A stretch of 64,000 nucleotides of DNA from Actinobaculum suis (lineage in GTDB: Bacteria > Actinomycetota > Actinomycetes > Actinomycetales > Actinomycetaceae), in the NCBI RefSeq assembly GCF_900102025.1, contig NZ_FNAU01000007.1, positions 59,945-123,944 of the forward strand, written 5' to 3'. A program made the translations under genes and the position numbers. This document shows positions 24,650-34,254 of this stretch, piece by piece (positions within the stretch are counted from its first letter, which is position 1; the number at the start of each line of letters is the position of its first letter). Under the pieces are notes generated by a model. The model did no database searches. It was not told where the DNA came from and worked only from the letters and a program-made list of their open reading frames with translations.

Positions 24650-25225
24650 TATCTGCGGTATTTGCTGCCAGGTACTGCTAGAAGGTGCGGTAACCGCGCT
24701 CGGAAAACTCCATAGCCACTGCCCGAAAACTTAGTAGCCTCGCTGTAAAACCAATTCCTATTTGTACACTTTGGGCGGGAAGTTGGCACAAAATAGCGGT
24801 TCTTGAAGGTTTACTGGTAAGCTGGGAGGGCTGTAACTGAATACAATGTTGGGTATCGCGAAGTGGCGGTACACATAATTTGCCCCGCGCGCTTATGTGC
24901 AGGCCTGCAGAAACTAATACGCCACCGTAGTCGTGGTTTCTCGCCCGCATCGGGTATGGCGAATTGGATATAGTGAATTTGGTTTTCGCTGCGTAAAGCT
25001 GGTCTTGCTGTAGCGAGCTGAACTAGTCGCGCACACGCTCGCATAATTTCTGATTTATTACCGGAAAATGGCTACCCGTCGCATCGGTATACCAATCATG
25101 ACGCGTCAAATGCGGCTTACGGAGCGCCGCCGCGGAGCATTGCCGTGGAACACGGCCAACCCAACAAGGCCTGTACTTTCAAACCCGCGTGGGGCAGCAA
25201 AGCAAACCAATGGAGGTAGAAGATT
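24650..25225. other. 576-bp spacer, visibly less GC-rich, with two palindromes
   Basis: No gene with support is seen. A 43-codon frame (25098-25229) overlaps the adh start as ATGA but has no ribosome binding site. TGACGCGTCA (25100-25109) and GCCGTG-GAA-CACGGC (25142-25156) are palindromes that could be operators for adh. The lower GC and lack of long frames could mean decayed coding sequence. Confidence 0.5.
25142..25156 (+). promoter_or_regulatory. Candidate operator upstream of adh
   Basis: GCCGTG-GAA-CACGGC inverted repeat, 70 bases before the adh start, with a second palindrome TGACGCGTCA at 25100. The regulator is unknown. Confidence 0.35.
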
Positions 25226-26176
25226 ATGAAGGCATGGCAGTTTATAAAAACTGGAGAACCGCTACAGCTCGCGGAGGTGCCGGAGCCGAAGGCCGGGCCG
25301 GGAGAAGTAGTTATTGATATGAAGGCCGCGGGCCTATGTCACTCTGATGTAGGCCTGCTGGAAGACGAAGGCTGGCTTTCCTTACTGGCGAAAACCCCGA
25401 TCACCATCGGGCATGAAAATGCTGGGGTGGTGGCTGAAGTTGGGGAAGGTGTCACAGATTTCCAGGTTGGTGATCGCGTGGGAGTGTGTCCTACCGCTGA
25501 CGGCGTGGGCGCACCTGGTTACGGGTTCGACGGAGGCTTTGCCCCCAAGATGGCAGTTGACGCTCGGGCGTTGGTGCCGCTACCAGACGGCGTCGACTTT
25601 GCAAACGGGGCCGCCGCAACCGATGCGGGTATGACGTCTTACGCCGCGCTCGTGCGGCAAGGTGGAGCCAAGAAGGGCGATACCGTCGGCATTATTGGCT
25701 TGGGCGGTTTGGGTCAGATCGCGGCGCGGGTTGCCGTACTCATGGGCTGCGAAGTTTACGTGGCGGAAATCAATGAGGATGTATGGAAGCTAGCCCGTGA
25801 AATTGGGGCGAAGGACGTCAGGAAGTCAATCGCCGATTTTGCGGACGTTACTTTTGATCTGATTGTGGACTACGCGGGTTTCGGTACGACGACGGCGCAG
25901 GCCGTGGACGGGATCCGGCGGGACGGCACGGTGGTAGTAGCGGGCATGGGCAGACTAGAAGCTACGATTTCCACGAAGTCGCTGATTTTGAACCAGTGCC
26001 GGCTCATTGGTTCGAATGGCGGCACGAAGGAAGACGTAGCTGGCGTGTACGAGTACATGGCCACCGGCAAACTCAATCCGCAGCTCACCAAGATTAGCTT
26101 CGAGGAGATTCCGGAGGGAATCGAAAAGCTCAGGCAAGGCAAAGTGGTGGGCCGGCTGATAGCCGTCTACGAATAA
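25226..26176 (+). CDS. Zinc-dependent medium-chain alcohol dehydrogenase
   Basis: 316 residues with AATGGAGG upstream. It interconverts alcohols and aldehydes with NAD(P). Catalytic zinc ligands are visible: Cys38 (AAGLCHSDVG) and the His-Glu of TIGHENAG. The nucleotide site is GIIGLGGLGQIAARVA. The four-cysteine structural-zinc lobe of classical ADH is replaced by a short Gly-rich loop (TADGVGAPGYGFDGG), which makes the protein shorter than the usual 340-350 residues. It lies just ahead of phosphoketolase and may recycle NAD from acetaldehyde during heterofermentation; this link is inferred from position. Confidence 0.85.
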   Translation: MKAWQFIKTGEPLQLAEVPEPKAGPGEVVIDMKAAGLCHSDVGLLEDEGWLSLLAKTPITIGHENAGVVAEVGEGVTDFQVGDRVGVCPTADGVGAPGYGFDGGFAPKMAVDARALVPLPDGVDFANGAAATDAGMTSYAALVRQGGAKKGDTVGIIGLGGLGQIAARVAVLMGCEVYVAEINEDVWKLAREIGAKDVRKSIADFADVTFDLIVDYAGFGTTTAQAVDGIRRDGTVVVAGMGRLEATISTKSLILNQCRLIGSNGGTKEDVAGVYEYMATGKLNPQLTKISFEEIPEGIEKLRQGKVVGRLIAVYE

Positions 26177-26483
26177 GAAACTTGGCCGCTTACGTTCCGA
26201 AGCGACCGGCCGGGCCTCTAAACGGGGCATGGTAGTGCCGTGCCGGTGCGAGCGGTAGTGCCACGGGATGAAAGCCCCGTAGCGCTAGCGCGCGGCGCGC
26301 GGTCCGCAACGTCCGCGAGTCGCGCGCCGTGGGGCACAAAACCTGAGCTGGCAGCGTTTCGTGGAGGTTTCGCACAGTTCACAGCGGGGGCGGGCCGAAT
26401 TTCCCCTGCTTGACACCCGCCCTCGGTTTAGGCTGGAGGTGTAATGCTCAACCAGGTGCGAAACCATGCACGGAAGGAACGTA
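26177..26483. other. 307-bp spacer between adh and xfp
   Basis: No gene is supported. It holds a GC-rich inverted repeat (GGCGCGCG 26294-26301, CGCGCGCC 26321-26328) that may end adh transcription, and an isolated TTGACA at 26410-26415 that could be the -35 for xfp, although no good -10 stands 16-18 bases after it. Confidence 0.45.
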
Positions 26484-28937
26484 ATGAGCACTCACTTAGA
26501 TCTCGAAGCGCAACTGGAAAATCCCACGGAAGCAGAGATCCGCGCCATCGACGCGTGGTGGCGTGCCGATTGTTATTTGACGGTCGGTCAAATTTATTTG
26601 CAGGATAATCCGTTGCTACGCCGTCCCCTCACCGCGGACGATATTAAACCTCGGTTGCTTGGCCACTGGGGTACTAGCCCGGGGCTGGCTTTTATTTACG
26701 CGCATGCGAACCGGCTCATCAAACGCACCGGTCAAAACATGATTTACATTACGGGTCCGGGCCATGGCGGGCCGGCCGTCGTCGGCGCTACCTACCTGGA
26801 AGATACCTATACCGAGGTTTACCCGGAAATCACCCAAGATGAAACCGGGTTACACAAACTTTTCCGCCAGTTCTCGCAACCGGGTGGCATCCCCTCACAC
26901 GTTTCGGTAACCACTCCCGGTTCGATTAACGAAGGCGGGGAACTGGGCTACGCGCTCGTGCACGCTTTCGGTGCCGTTTTTGATAATCCCGATTTGATCG
27001 CACTCACCGTTGTGGGCGATGGTGAAGCCGAAACTGCGCCGCTGGAAGGTTCGTGGAAGGGGATTTCCTTCCTCAACCCGGCCCGCGATGGCGCGGTGCT
27101 TCCCATTTTGCATTTGAACGGTGCCAAGATTGCTTCGCCCACGGTGCAAAGCCGTAAGGATCCGGAACAGTTGCGCAAACTCTACGAAGGTCACGGCTAT
27201 GAAGTGATCGAAGTGGAAGGTAGCGACGTACCGGGGATCCACGAACGGTTCGCGCGGGCTTTGGCCCAGGCCTGGCACAAGATCAAGCAGATTCAAGCCG
27301 CCGCGCGCGAACTGGACGCCAATGGTGTGATGAAGGGGCTCACCCAGGTTCCCGGTAATGGGGAAATGCCCACGTGGCCGATGATTATTTTGCGTACCCC
27401 GAAGGGGTGGACGGGCCCGCACGAAGTGGACGGCACGGTAGTGGAAGGCACTTGGCGTGCACACCAGGTACCGCTGGCCGGAGTTAAAGATGATCCCGCG
27501 CATTTGCAGATTCTCGAAGAGTGGATGAAGTCTTACCGGCCGGAAGAACTCTTTGATGAAAACGGGGCACCCACTGATTTGGTGCGGGCCAATAATCCGG
27601 AAGGCAAACTGCGCATGTCTGCCAACCCGGTAGCTAATGCGGGTGGTTCTTATGCGCCGTTGAGTATGCCCAACTGGCGGGAATTGGCGATTGATTTTGC
27701 GCCCGAAGAACGCGGCAAGGCGGCGGGTAAGAAAGAATCCACCCGGTACTTGGGGGAGTTCATGCGGGAACTGTACCGGCTCAACCCGCAAACTTTCCGC
27801 GTCTTTTGCCCCGATGAGCTCAACTCGAACCGTTTGGGGGCGGTGCTGGAAGAATCCGACCGTACCTGGATGGAGAAAACCAATGAGCTGGACGTAAAGC
27901 TCTCCCGGGCCGGCCGCGTAATGGAAGTGCTTTCGGAACACAATACGCACGGCTGGCTGGAAGGCTATACCCTCACCGGGCGGCACGGGCTGTGGGCTTC
28001 TTATGAAGCTTTCGGCATGGTTTCTATTTCGCAAACCATTCAGCACGGCAAGTGGTTGGAAGAAGGTGTGAAGCTGGATTGGCGGGCCCCGGTGCCGGCG
28101 CTAAACCTGCTGCTTTCTTCTACCTGCTGGCGCAATGACCACAATGGTTTCTCCCACCAGGGGCCGGGCATGCTTTCCTCGGTGCTGAACTTGCGTGGGG
28201 ATATCGTGCGCGTTTACTTGCCGCCGGATGCTAACTGCTTGCTGGAAGCGGCCAGCCATATTTTCCAGTCCACCGATCGCGTGAACCTGATCGTGCAGGA
28301 TAAGCAACCGCAATTCCAGTGGCTCACCCCCGATGAGGCTTACGAGCACGTAGAACGCGGGTATGGCATTTGGGATTGGGCCGGGAATGAAGATCTGGAA
28401 TCCGGGGAGGAGCCGGATATTATCTTTGGTTGCGCTGGAGACGTAGTAACCGCGGAAGTGGTTGCGGCCGCCCAGATTATTCGCGAACGGCTCCCGCAAA
28501 TGAAGGTGCGCGTGGTGAACGTGGTACGGCCCCAAGTTTTGGCGCGCCCCAAAGATCACCCGCGTGGCATGAGCGATATTGAATTCACGGAAACCTTTAC
28601 CGACCACGTGGATTGCATTTTCGTTTTCCACGGTTACCCGGGAAGCGTGCATCAGCTCCTGCATGGCCGGCCGGACGCGGATCGTTTCCATGCCCGCGGC
28701 TTCATCGAGGAAGGCACCACCACTACGCCTTTCGACATGGTGGTGCGCAACCGCGTGGACCGCTACCACTTGGTGCAAGACGCGATCAACAACTGCAAGC
28801 GGTCTATCCGCGGCGGTGCTGATCTGAAGCGTTGGTGCAGTGCCGAACTCGAAAAGCACCAGCGGTACGTGGTGGAACACCTGGAGGATATGCCGGAAGT
28901 GGCGAACTGGGAATTCCATGCCGACGCCGGTAAATAA
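26484..28937 (+). CDS. xfp: Xylulose-5-phosphate/fructose-6-phosphate phosphoketolase
   Basis: 817 residues from ATG 26484, preceded by GGAAGGAAC. It splits xylulose-5-P or fructose-6-P with phosphate into acetyl-P plus a sugar phosphate, using thiamine diphosphate. The ThDP site includes GDGEAETAPLEGSWKG (about 178-194) and LHLNGAKI; early ITGPGHGGPA and the HVSVTTPGSINEGGELGYAL run are family hallmarks; the N-terminal LLGHWGTSPGL region is also conserved. Length is standard. With adh and F-ATPase it supports a bifid-type or heterolactic carbon flow. A 16-bp tandem duplication begins at its stop codon. Confidence 0.97.
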   Translation: MSTHLDLEAQLENPTEAEIRAIDAWWRADCYLTVGQIYLQDNPLLRRPLTADDIKPRLLGHWGTSPGLAFIYAHANRLIKRTGQNMIYITGPGHGGPAVVGATYLEDTYTEVYPEITQDETGLHKLFRQFSQPGGIPSHVSVTTPGSINEGGELGYALVHAFGAVFDNPDLIALTVVGDGEAETAPLEGSWKGISFLNPARDGAVLPILHLNGAKIASPTVQSRKDPEQLRKLYEGHGYEVIEVEGSDVPGIHERFARALAQAWHKIKQIQAAARELDANGVMKGLTQVPGNGEMPTWPMIILRTPKGWTGPHEVDGTVVEGTWRAHQVPLAGVKDDPAHLQILEEWMKSYRPEELFDENGAPTDLVRANNPEGKLRMSANPVANAGGSYAPLSMPNWRELAIDFAPEERGKAAGKKESTRYLGEFMRELYRLNPQTFRVFCPDELNSNRLGAVLEESDRTWMEKTNELDVKLSRAGRVMEVLSEHNTHGWLEGYTLTGRHGLWASYEAFGMVSISQTIQHGKWLEEGVKLDWRAPVPALNLLLSSTCWRNDHNGFSHQGPGMLSSVLNLRGDIVRVYLPPDANCLLEAASHIFQSTDRVNLIVQDKQPQFQWLTPDEAYEHVERGYGIWDWAGNEDLESGEEPDIIFGCAGDVVTAEVVAAAQIIRERLPQMKVRVVNVVRPQVLARPKDHPRGMSDIEFTETFTDHVDCIFVFHGYPGSVHQLLHGRPDADRFHARGFIEEGTTTTPFDMVVRNRVDRYHLVQDAINNCKRSIRGGADLKRWCSAELEKHQRYVVEHLEDMPEVANWEFHADAGK

Positions 28938-28967
28938 CGTATCCGGAAGGAAACGTATCCGGAAGGA
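28936..28967. repeat. 16-bp tandem duplication starting in the xfp stop codon
   Basis: AACGTATCCGGAAGGA at 28936-28951 and 28952-28967; the first copy uses the last two bases of the TAA stop. A second pair, AACGTTGCTGCTA, follows. Confidence 0.9.
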
Positions 28968-29030
28968 AACGTTGCTGCTAGGGCAGCAGTGCCGCTAAAA
29001 CGTTGCTGCTAAAACAGCGTGGTGAGAAAC

Positions 29031-29070
29031 AAGTGGCGCGCTACTGAGAAAATACGGTAGCGCGCCACTT
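29031..29070 (+). terminator. Strong hairpin downstream of xfp
   Basis: AAGTGGCGCGCTACTG pairs with CGGTAGCGCGCCACTT (one G-U) around an eight-base loop, followed by TCG. Likely terminator for xfp. Confidence 0.8.
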
Positions 29071-29097
29071 TCGTAGCCAAGTAACAACGAAACAGTA

Positions 29098-29136
29098 GTG
29101 GGCCGCGCTTCGTAAGATTTACAAAGCGCGGCCCAC
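29098..29136 (-). terminator. Hairpin between xfp and tRNA-Arg, likely ending the leftward tRNA transcript
   Basis: GTGGGCCGCGCTT and AAGCGCGGCCCAC form a 13-bp perfect stem, extended by TGTAAA-like pairing. It faces the xfp hairpin, so the convergent transcripts each have one. Confidence 0.7.
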
Positions 29137-29164
29137 CCGCATCTGTAATGCAATTATTTCGTTG

Positions 29165-29237
29165 TGCCCCGAACAGGATTCGAACCTGCGGCCTTTCGCT
29201 CCGGAGGCGAACGCTCTATCCCCTGAGCTATCGGGGC
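29165..29237 (-). tRNA. tRNA-Arg (anticodon CCG)
   Basis: 73 nt read leftward. Acceptor GCCCCGA pairs with TCGGGGC, discriminator A. The D arm contains AGCTCAGGGGATAGAGC, the anticodon stem TTCGC/GCGAA encloses CTCCGGA (anticodon CCG, decoding CGG), and the T arm contains GGTTCGAATCC. CCA is not encoded. It lies 375 bases from argS and points away from it. Confidence 0.97.
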
Positions 29238-29611
29238 TCGGTGGAAAACTATAACATCCTAGCGCGCACCTGCGGGTTAGAAAAAGAATTGGTGACGAAT
29301 ACGACGTCGTCCCGGCCCGGGCGTATGCCAAAAAGGATCGATGTGAGGCCTACCACCAGTCGGTGCCGTCAACCGGCGTCGCCACCCAGCGCGGCCGGCA
29401 GTGCCGCAACCCAGCCGCAACCCAGCCGCAACCCAGCCGCAACCCAGGCCGCCCAACCAGTGGCGCCTGCCAGGGCCGGTGGCTCGAATAGTCGCTCGCG
29501 CCGTGGCCGGGCGCCGCACGCAACGCGGGAGGCACGGTTCGTAGTGGCGGTGTTGCTCGCACCCTAGTGGGAAATCCAATGCGGGCGCGGCGGGCCGGAT
29601 AGACTGGCGGG
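29238..29611. other. 374-bp divergent spacer between tRNA-Arg and argS
   Basis: No gene is supported. It contains four tandem 11-bp units (CCGCAACCCAG, 29404-29447); 11 bp is incompatible with coding. It must hold both promoters, but neither was identified confidently. Confidence 0.6.
29404..29447. repeat. 11-bp tandem repeat, four perfect copies
   Basis: CCGCAACCCAG at 29404, 29415, 29426 and 29437, upstream of argS. Confidence 0.95.
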
Positions 29612-31288
29612 GTGACTCCCGAAGAACTTAGTGAACTAATTGGGCGCGTCCTGGAAGCGGCGCGCGATGCTGGCAAGATTAACCTCGATGGGGAAATCCC
29701 GGCGCCGAAGGTGGAACGCCCACGTTCGCGCGAACACGGAGATTGGACCACGAATGCGGCCCTGCAATTGGCTAAGCGGGCAGGCATGCAGCCGCGCGAA
29801 CTGGCGGCAGTGATCAAGGCAGGTCTGGATGCGGAAGCAGGTATTGCGGCGGTGGATATCGCCGGGCCCGGCTTCGTAAATATTAAGCTTTCGGCGGGAG
29901 CCGCTGGGCAACTGGCGCGCAGCATTGTGGACGCTGGGGAAGCCTACGGTAGATCTGACTCCGCGGCCGGCACCACGATCAATCTGGAATATGTTTCTGC
30001 CAACCCCACCGGGCCGATCCACATTGGCGGGGCGCGGTGGGCGGCCGTTGGCGATTCTTTGGCGCGGATCCTCAAGTTCACCGGCGCGAACGTGGTCCGC
30101 GAATACTATTTCAACGATCACGGCAACCAGATCAACCGGTTCTCCGCGTCTCTTTTGGCCCGTGCCCGCGGCGAAGAAGCTCCCGAAGATGGTTACGGCG
30201 GGGCTTATATTGGGGAAATCGCAGACCAGGTGATTGCCGATTGCGCGGCTGCCGGCGAGCCCGATCCGCGTACTTTGCCGGATGCGGAAGCACAAGAAGT
30301 TTTCCGGAAGCGCGGCGTGGAACTCATGTTCGCGGAAATCAAAGAGTCTTTGCATAATTTCCGCGCCGATTTTGACGTCTTCTTCCACGAAGATTCTTTG
30401 CACGAATCCGGGGCGGTAGCTAAGGCCATCGAGATTTTGCGTGAACGCGGCGTGATCTACGAAAAGGAAGGCGCCACCTGGCTGCACACCACCGATTACG
30501 GGGATGATAAAGACCGCGTCATCATTAAATCTGACGGCGAGGCCGCGTATTTTGCCGGCGATATCGCCTACTACCTGGATAAGCGCCAGCGCGGCGCCGA
30601 CCATTGCATCTACATGTTGGGTGCAGACCACCACGGGTACATCGGTCGCATGTACGCTATGGCCCGCGCTTTCGGAGATACCGCCGGCCCGAACGAAAAC
30701 ATGGAAATCATGATCGGCCAGCTGGTTAACCTCAAGCGGGATGGCAAAGAAGTGCGTATGTCCAAACGGGCCGGCACCGTCGTCGTTCTCGAAGATCTGG
30801 TCGACGCCGTGGGCGTGGACGCGGCCCGGTACTCGCTGGTACGCACCTCCGCGGATACTTCACTCGACCTGGACCTGGACGTACTTGCCTCCCACACGAA
30901 CGACAACCCCGTGTACTACGTGCAATACGCCCACGCCCGCACGGTTTCGGTAGCGCGCAATGCTGCCAGCCACGGAGTAGACCGCGCCGATGCTTTCGCC
31001 CCGGATCTGCTCGAACCGGCCGATTCGGATCTGTTGGGCCAGCTCGCGCGGTTCCCAGAAATCGTGACCACGGCGGCCACCCAGCGCGAACCCCACCGCG
31101 TGGCCCGCTACCTGGAAGAACTCGCCGGCGCCTACCACACTTGGTACGGCAAGGCGCGGGTAACTCCGCGCGGCGAAGAACCGGTAACTGATCTGCACCG
31201 CACCCGGCTGTGGGTAAATGACGCCACCCGGCAGGTACTCGTCAACGGGCTCGGCCTGCTCGGCGTTACCGCGCCAGAAAACATGTAG
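29612..31288 (+). CDS. argS: Arginine-tRNA ligase
   Basis: 558 residues, GTG start. Class I synthetase. The HIGH signature is in [20 protein letters not shown] (about 130-145) and the KMSK-like loop is [10 protein letters not shown] (about 382). The C-terminal anticodon domain ends with [19 protein letters not shown]. The N-terminal Add1 domain binds the tRNA D-loop. Length is normal. It begins the conserved actinobacterial block argS-lysA-hom-thrC-thrB-rho, here interrupted by two aroD genes. One of its substrates, tRNA-Arg(CCG), is encoded divergently next door. Confidence 0.97.
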   Translation: MTPEELSELIGRVLEAARDAGKINLDGEIPAPKVERPRSREHGDWTTNAALQLAKRAGMQPRELAAVIKAGLDAEAGIAAVDIAGPGFVNIKLSAGAAGQLARSIVDAGEAYGRSDSAAGTTINLEYVSANPTGPIHIGGARWAAVGDSLARILKFTGANVVREYYFNDHGNQINRFSASLLARARGEEAPEDGYGGAYIGEIADQVIADCAAAGEPDPRTLPDAEAQEVFRKRGVELMFAEIKESLHNFRADFDVFFHEDSLHESGAVAKAIEILRERGVIYEKEGATWLHTTDYGDDKDRVIIKSDGEAAYFAGDIAYYLDKRQRGADHCIYMLGADHHGYIGRMYAMARAFGDTAGPNENMEIMIGQLVNLKRDGKEVRMSKRAGTVVVLEDLVDAVGVDAARYSLVRTSADTSLDLDLDVLASHTNDNPVYYVQYAHARTVSVARNAASHGVDRADAFAPDLLEPADSDLLGQLARFPEIVTTAATQREPHRVARYLEELAGAYHTWYGKARVTPRGEEPVTDLHRTRLWVNDATRQVLVNGLGLLGVTAPENM

Positions 31289-31299
31289 GTAACCGCCGG

Positions 31300-31500
31300 T
31301 TGCCGGGCCGCGTGGTACGGGCACGGTGGGCACCGTGGCCGCCCCGGCCGGCGCAGGCACGGCTGGGCGCAGCTGGCGCGGCAGGCACGGCAGGCGCGGC
31401 TAGGAAGCAGGCGCAGCGCCCGGCGGCAGGCACGGCGGGCACAGCGGCCACCAGGGCGCAGCAGGCGCAGCGCCCGGCGGCAGGCACACAACAAAGTGGG
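31300..31500. repeat. GGC/GCA-rich imperfect repeat between argS and lysA
   Basis: GCAGGCGCAGCGCCCGGCGG recurs at about 31408 and 31462, within a degenerate GGCACGGC-rich background. Non-coding. Confidence 0.6.
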
Positions 31501-31542
31501 CAATAACAAGTTGGCAACAACAAGTAGAGGGAAGGGAAGCTC

Positions 31543-33060
31543 ATGGAAAACCAAAAGGTATACGAGGAGCTTGCCGCTCCAGAACCGGAAGGCACAAACA
31601 CGGGAGTGTGGCCGCTAACCGCGCGCCGGCAAGCAGATGGCGGGCTGGAAATCGGTGGCGTGAGCACCGCCCAGATCGCTTCCGATTTCGGAACACCGAT
31701 ATACGTGCTCGACGAAGTGGATTTCCGCTCCCGCGCCGCAGCCTGGAAACAAGCCATGGACGCCGCCTTCGTAGACCTCGCCGGCGCCGACGTCTACTAT
31801 GCCTGCAAAGCTTTCGCCTCCGTGGGCGTGTGCCGCTGGGCGCTAGAAGAAGGCCTGCGGCTCGATACCTGTTCGGAAGGGGAAATGCGCACCGCCTTGG
31901 CGGCCGGCGCCACCGGAGAACAGCTCGGCCTGCACGGCAACAATAAATCGCGCCGGGAAATCCAGCAGGCGCTCGAACATGAGGTCGGCCACCTGGTGGT
32001 CGATTCATTGGCAGAGCTCGCTCACGTTGCCGATGTAGCCCATTGGGGTGACGACGGCGGTACCGTGGCCAAAGTGATGCTACGCGTAACCACAGGCATT
32101 CACGCCGGCGGGCACGAATATATTTCCACAGCGCATGAAGACCAAAAATTTGGGTTATCGATCGCCAGCGGGGAAGCCTGGGAAGCGATTAGTGAAACCC
32201 TGCGCCATCCGCGCTTGCAGCTCGTAGGTTTACACTCGCATATCGGCTCGCAGATTTTCGCATCCGAAGGATTCGTAGCCGCCGCGCGCGCCCTCATGGA
32301 TCTACGCGCCAGGGTGTACACCGAACACGGGATCGTATTACCCGAAGTCGATTTTGGGGGAGGCTTCGGGATCCGCTACACCGCGGCCGACCCGGCCCCG
32401 CTCCGCCCAGAAACATATGCGCAAGCCCTCGCCGAAGTAGTGCGCACCCACACGGCCGAAACCGGAATTCCTGCCCCGCGCGTATCCATCGAACCGGGCA
32501 GATCCATCATCGGCCCGGCCGGTGTGACCCTCTACGAAGTAGGAACCATCAAAAACGTGCAACTAGAAGGCGGACGCACACGCCGCTACATTTCCGTAGA
32601 CGGCGGCATGTCAGACAATATTCGGCCCGCTCTCTACGGTGCGAACTACACCGCCGCGCTCGCGAACCGCGTACCGGAAAAGCCCTCGATGGTGAAAAGC
32701 GCCGCGGCAAATGCGGCCGCTACTGCTGCGGATGCAGTTACCGCGGATGCTAGTGCCGCTGGTACTAGTACTGCGGATGAAGGCACTGGCAGCGCCGGCG
32801 TGGTCAGCCGCGTGGTGGGTAAACACTGCGAATCGGGCGATATTGTGGTGCGCGATGTCAGCTTGCCGGCAGACGTTACCGCGGGAGACATTCTGGCGGT
32901 GCCCGCCACCGGCGCATACGGGCGTTCCATGGCTTCGAATTACAATATGCTCCCCCGCCCGGGCGTAATCTCGGTACGCGACGGGCAAGCCCACTGGCTG
33001 GTCTACAGCGAGGAAGTGCCCGATCTGCTCTCCCTCGACGCTGAATACACCGGCGAATAA
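31543..33060 (+). CDS. lysA: Diaminopimelate decarboxylase
   Basis: 505 residues. It converts meso-diaminopimelate to lysine with PLP. The PLP lysine is in YYACKAFAS (about 88). HSHIGSQIF and DFGGGFGIRY bind the cofactor phosphate, EPGRSIIGPAG follows, and the cross-subunit catalytic Cys is in HCESGDIVV (about 428). Between VPEKPSM and the HCESGD motif there is a 40-residue Ala/Thr/Ser/Asp-rich insertion (about 385-420), coded by near-repeats and absent from typical LysA. It must lie on a surface loop if the enzyme works. Confidence 0.95.
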   Translation: MENQKVYEELAAPEPEGTNTGVWPLTARRQADGGLEIGGVSTAQIASDFGTPIYVLDEVDFRSRAAAWKQAMDAAFVDLAGADVYYACKAFASVGVCRWALEEGLRLDTCSEGEMRTALAAGATGEQLGLHGNNKSRREIQQALEHEVGHLVVDSLAELAHVADVAHWGDDGGTVAKVMLRVTTGIHAGGHEYISTAHEDQKFGLSIASGEAWEAISETLRHPRLQLVGLHSHIGSQIFASEGFVAAARALMDLRARVYTEHGIVLPEVDFGGGFGIRYTAADPAPLRPETYAQALAEVVRTHTAETGIPAPRVSIEPGRSIIGPAGVTLYEVGTIKNVQLEGGRTRRYISVDGGMSDNIRPALYGANYTAALANRVPEKPSMVKSAAANAAATAADAVTADASAAGTSTADEGTGSAGVVSRVVGKHCESGDIVVRDVSLPADVTAGDILAVPATGAYGRSMASNYNMLPRPGVISVRDGQAHWLVYSEEVPDLLSLDAEYTGE

Positions 33061-33133
33061 AACGCCAAATACCCGCTGAATGGCAATGGATTACGGCTGA
33101 CCGCATTGCCAGTAAGTGCGAATTACGACGCCG

Positions 33134-33177
33134 AACGGGGGTGGGGTAGCGCGCTGCCGCGCTACCCCACCCCCGTT
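33134..33177. terminator. Long bidirectional hairpin between lysA and aroD
   Basis: AACGGGGGTGGGGTAGCGCG and its exact complement flank a four-base loop. It sits between convergent genes and can serve both. Confidence 0.9.
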
Positions 33178-33270
33178 ACACAAACTCAGCTATGTTTCCG
33201 CCCGGGCCGGAGCTATCTATTTGGCTGATTTGTCCGGCTCGCTCGTTTCGCCGGGTTCCCCGGCCTCGTC

Positions 33271-34086
33271 TTAGTGCGTTTCGCCGGCCGCGTCCGTTTC
33301 GATCTTGGGCAGGTGCCAGCTGTCATGGGCGTGGGCCCAGCGGTCCACGGTTTCCAGCACCGGCAAAAGTTCATTTACCGGGAGCTGGCCGGCCGCGGTG
33401 TCATGATGGCCGTCCGTAGACCACGTAGCTGCCGAACCGTACAGGGAAGGCGCAATTCGCGAAATTGCGCCCAGCGCACTCATCGCCATCGTAATCAGCG
33501 GAATATGCAGTTCTTCCGAAGCCCGCCAGGTGGCCCGCATCAAAGTAAACACATCGCCCGCATTTTGCGGCTGTACCGCGATCTTCCCAATCGAAGTTCC
33601 ACGTACCTGCATAAGCCGCAAACGGTTAACGATCTCATCTTCCGGCGGGGTAGCCCGGTGGTCATGATAGGAAGCCAAAACTGGTACCTGGGCCTGCGCG
33701 GCCGCCGTAATAATTGGCTGCGTCCAATTCTCTGTGCGGAAAATCTGCACATCAATCGCATCAATCTTGCCGCTTTGGATAAGCGCGAACAAAATTTGCG
33801 CATACTGTTCGGGCATCACAGCCCGCTGCCCACCTTCTGCCGCCGTGCGAAAAGTAGCTAAAATCGGCAAATCCGTCAAATCTCGCAAATACGCGGCGGC
33901 CTGCTTGAGCGCCGTAGCGTCGCAAGAATCACGCAAGAAATCGACGCGCCATTCCAGCACATCGATGCCGGCCGGAAGTTCCGCAACTTGTTGGCTCATT
34001 TCCTCAGGCGTGGCCGGAGTGATCGGTACAAAGATTTTGGTGGGTCCGCTCCCAATGGCGGCATCCCCAACTCTAACGATAGGCAT
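33271..34086 (-). CDS. aroD: Type I 3-dehydroquinate dehydratase, copy 1
   Basis: 271 residues from ATG 34086, preceded by AAGGAGAG. It dehydrates 3-dehydroquinate through a Schiff base. E46 and R48 (LEWRVDF), E84, catalytic H141 (SYHDHRATP) and Schiff-base K168 (GKIAVQP) all match the family. The C-terminal loop SRIAPSLYGSAATWST also fits, although the motif around H141 and K168 is less canonical than in the second copy. It lies convergent to lysA and downstream of a second aroD. Confidence 0.92.
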   Translation of the reverse strand: MPIVRVGDAAIGSGPTKIFVPITPATPEEMSQQVAELPAGIDVLEWRVDFLRDSCDATALKQAAAYLRDLTDLPILATFRTAAEGGQRAVMPEQYAQILFALIQSGKIDAIDVQIFRTENWTQPIITAAAQAQVPVLASYHDHRATPPEDEIVNRLRLMQVRGTSIGKIAVQPQNAGDVFTLMRATWRASEELHIPLITMAMSALGAISRIAPSLYGSAATWSTDGHHDTAAGQLPVNELLPVLETVDRWAHAHDSWHLPKIETDAAGETH

Positions 34087-34254
34087 GGTGTGCTCTCCTT
34101 CACGCGTCGTTGCGATGGTGGGGGTCAGTTTACCTTTCTTTGTATGTAGAAGGCGAGTGGGCACACTTAAGAAATTCACGTGCCTGCGCAGCGGAGAAAT
34201 ACGCGACCTGAAACATAGACGGTCTGGAAAACGCGAGAGCCGAAAATGCGCGGC

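Noticed and set aside
25098..25229. 43-codon Arg-rich frame overlapping the adh start
   Set aside because: No ribosome binding site and no recognised similarity; adh has its own strong GGAGG.
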